Part shown: one piece after another, positions 4,930 to 5,656 of the stretch | Layout of the letters: each line of letters starts with the position of its first letter | How positions within the stretch are numbered: the first letter of the stretch is position 1 | From: Bacteriovoracales bacterium | Lineage (GTDB): Bacteria; Bdellovibrionota; Bacteriovoracia; Bacteriovoracales; Bacteriovoracaceae | Assembly (NCBI GenBank): GCA_007117175.1 | Contig: SKGZ01000018.1 | Span: 1 to 5,656 of the forward strand | DNA length: 5,656 nucleotides | Direction: 5' to 3' | Program-made: the position numbers and the translations under genes | Notes under the pieces: generated by a model | What the model was told of the DNA's origin: nothing | What the model saw: only the letters and a program-made list of their open reading frames with translations | The model's database searches: none

Positions 4930-5656
4930 TTAGATTCCTCTCAAATGTAAGAATTGAAAAATCTCAATTCGTTGAGTGAGCGGTGATGGACAGACTTGTC
5001 GGCAGGTTTGATTAATAGCGCGAATAAGGTCTTCTCTGATATTAGAACTATTGCCTAGCATAGGACTCATTTGATAGATAAATTGCAGAGCAAGTTCTTC
5101 TCCCAGAACATCCCTAATACCCCAAAGTAGACCCAAGACAAAATCAGAATTAGCGTAGTTTCTCCTCTCAAAAAGAAGATTATACTGCTTTTTGTTTCGG
5201 GCCCTTTTTCCATTAAAAGTATTATAGCGCCTGATATTGGTAGCAATGCGATCACTCTTAGCAATTTGTGTGGCAAAGTAATCGGCCATGCCTTCAATCA
5301 CAGCATTTTCATGGGTCAAAGGCATCCAATCAGAGAGGGCCAAATGAGTGAATTCATGATAGATCACTTCCGGCACAAGGGCGGTGTCTAAATGATACCA
5401 TTTACGACTTAAGGCCTTGGTCAGAGGGTCTCTAAATTGATAGATCAATTCGAGGATAAGGCTTGTTCCTGCAGTATTAAAGCTTGATTGCAGGTTCAAT
5501 TGGCTTCCTGTTAGCAAGCTTGCTAGAAAACGCTGAAAACTCATCATGTGAATTTGGCTACGAAATTCTCTAAAGATGCGATCAAAACCTGCCATGGAGG
5601 CATCAGTACCCAGTTCATCAATGTGAATGGGTTTTGCCGGGCGAAACCAAATTTCA
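4930..5656 (-). CDS. Predicted zinc metallopeptidase (gluzincin-like), C-terminal part, 5' end outside window
   Basis: The frame is open to the right edge of the window: 241 complete codons are present and the internal Met at 5593-5595 is preceded by 20 more in-frame residues (including WFRPAKPIHIDELGTD), so it is not the true start. Counting from the first complete codon, the fragment has YHEFTHLAL, with zinc ligands His100 and His104 and catalytic Glu101, then 16 residues, then EGMADYFA with Glu121 as third ligand and Asp125. HExxH followed by ExxxD at this spacing is the gluzincin (thermolysin-like) arrangement, so a peptidase active site looks intact. The rest is helical, with two nearby cysteines (Cys218, Cys222) close to the end. 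Substrate and exact family are unknown; the missing N-terminus would show whether it is exported. It lies 114 bp upstream of paralogue 2 on the same strand. Confidence 0.7.
   Translation of the reverse strand, partial: EIWFRPAKPIHIDELGTDASMAGFDRIFREFRSQIHMMSFQRFLASLLTGSQLNLQSSFNTAGTSLILELIYQFRDPLTKALSRKWYHLDTALVPEVIYHEFTHLALSDWMPLTHENAVIEGMADYFATQIAKSDRIATNIRRYNTFNGKRARNKKQYNLLFERRNYANSDFVLGLLWGIRDVLGEELALQFIYQMSPMLGNSSNIREDLIRAINQTCRQVCPSPLTQRIEIFQFLHLRGI

Noticed and set aside
5067..5297. Minus-strand frame in a second phase of the metallopeptidase gene
   Set aside because: Shadow of the HEFTH/EGMAD frame, which carries the family motifs.

Overview
The window looks like ordinary chromosome from a Gram-negative bacterium of moderate, slightly AT-leaning base composition. 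It encodes an LPS-type heptosyltransferase, two predicted lipoproteins, and secreted or membrane proteins with no recognisable family. The many lineage-specific exported proteins around a few conserved genes would fit a Bdellovibrionota-type (Bdellovibrio/Bacteriovorax-like) genome, but that is an impression from style, not a demonstrated placement. No transposase, integrase, CRISPR array or rRNA is visible.

Layout. Positions 1-320 hold no convincing gene, only dyad symmetries and weak promoter-like sites. A complete tRNA-Asp(GUC) lies at 321-397 on the minus strand with a well-formed promoter (416-444). Reading rightward from 491 is a tight three-gene operon: a SO_0444/ArsP-type metal permease with His/Cys-rich loops, a 67-residue very acidic small lipoprotein, and a WaaF-like GT9 heptosyltransferase whose start overlaps the previous stop by four bases. 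After 89 bp comes a 230-residue lipoprotein of unknown function. Its ribosome binding site can pair with two different upstream copies of a complementary sequence. A perfect 14-bp bidirectional terminator (3565-3596) ends this rightward block.

The right part reads leftward. Two tandem 185-residue paralogues (3606-4163 and 4258-4815) share a signal peptide, a helical domain, a GANYxGSTG motif, a hydrophobic segment and a tail of about 26 residues packed with Tyr, Trp and Cys. Each has its own Shine-Dalgarno sequence and likely its own promoter. The promoter of the downstream copy abuts the terminator of the upstream copy. At the right edge is the C-terminal part of a predicted zinc metallopeptidase (HEFTH, then EGMAD), cut off by the window end.

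How the genes work together. The first three rightward genes are probably co-transcribed, but their functions (metal efflux, unknown lipoprotein, LPS core synthesis) share only the cell envelope. The paralogue pair is the least explained and most distinctive content. The evidence supports a new exported protein family; it does not show a defined multi-gene system.
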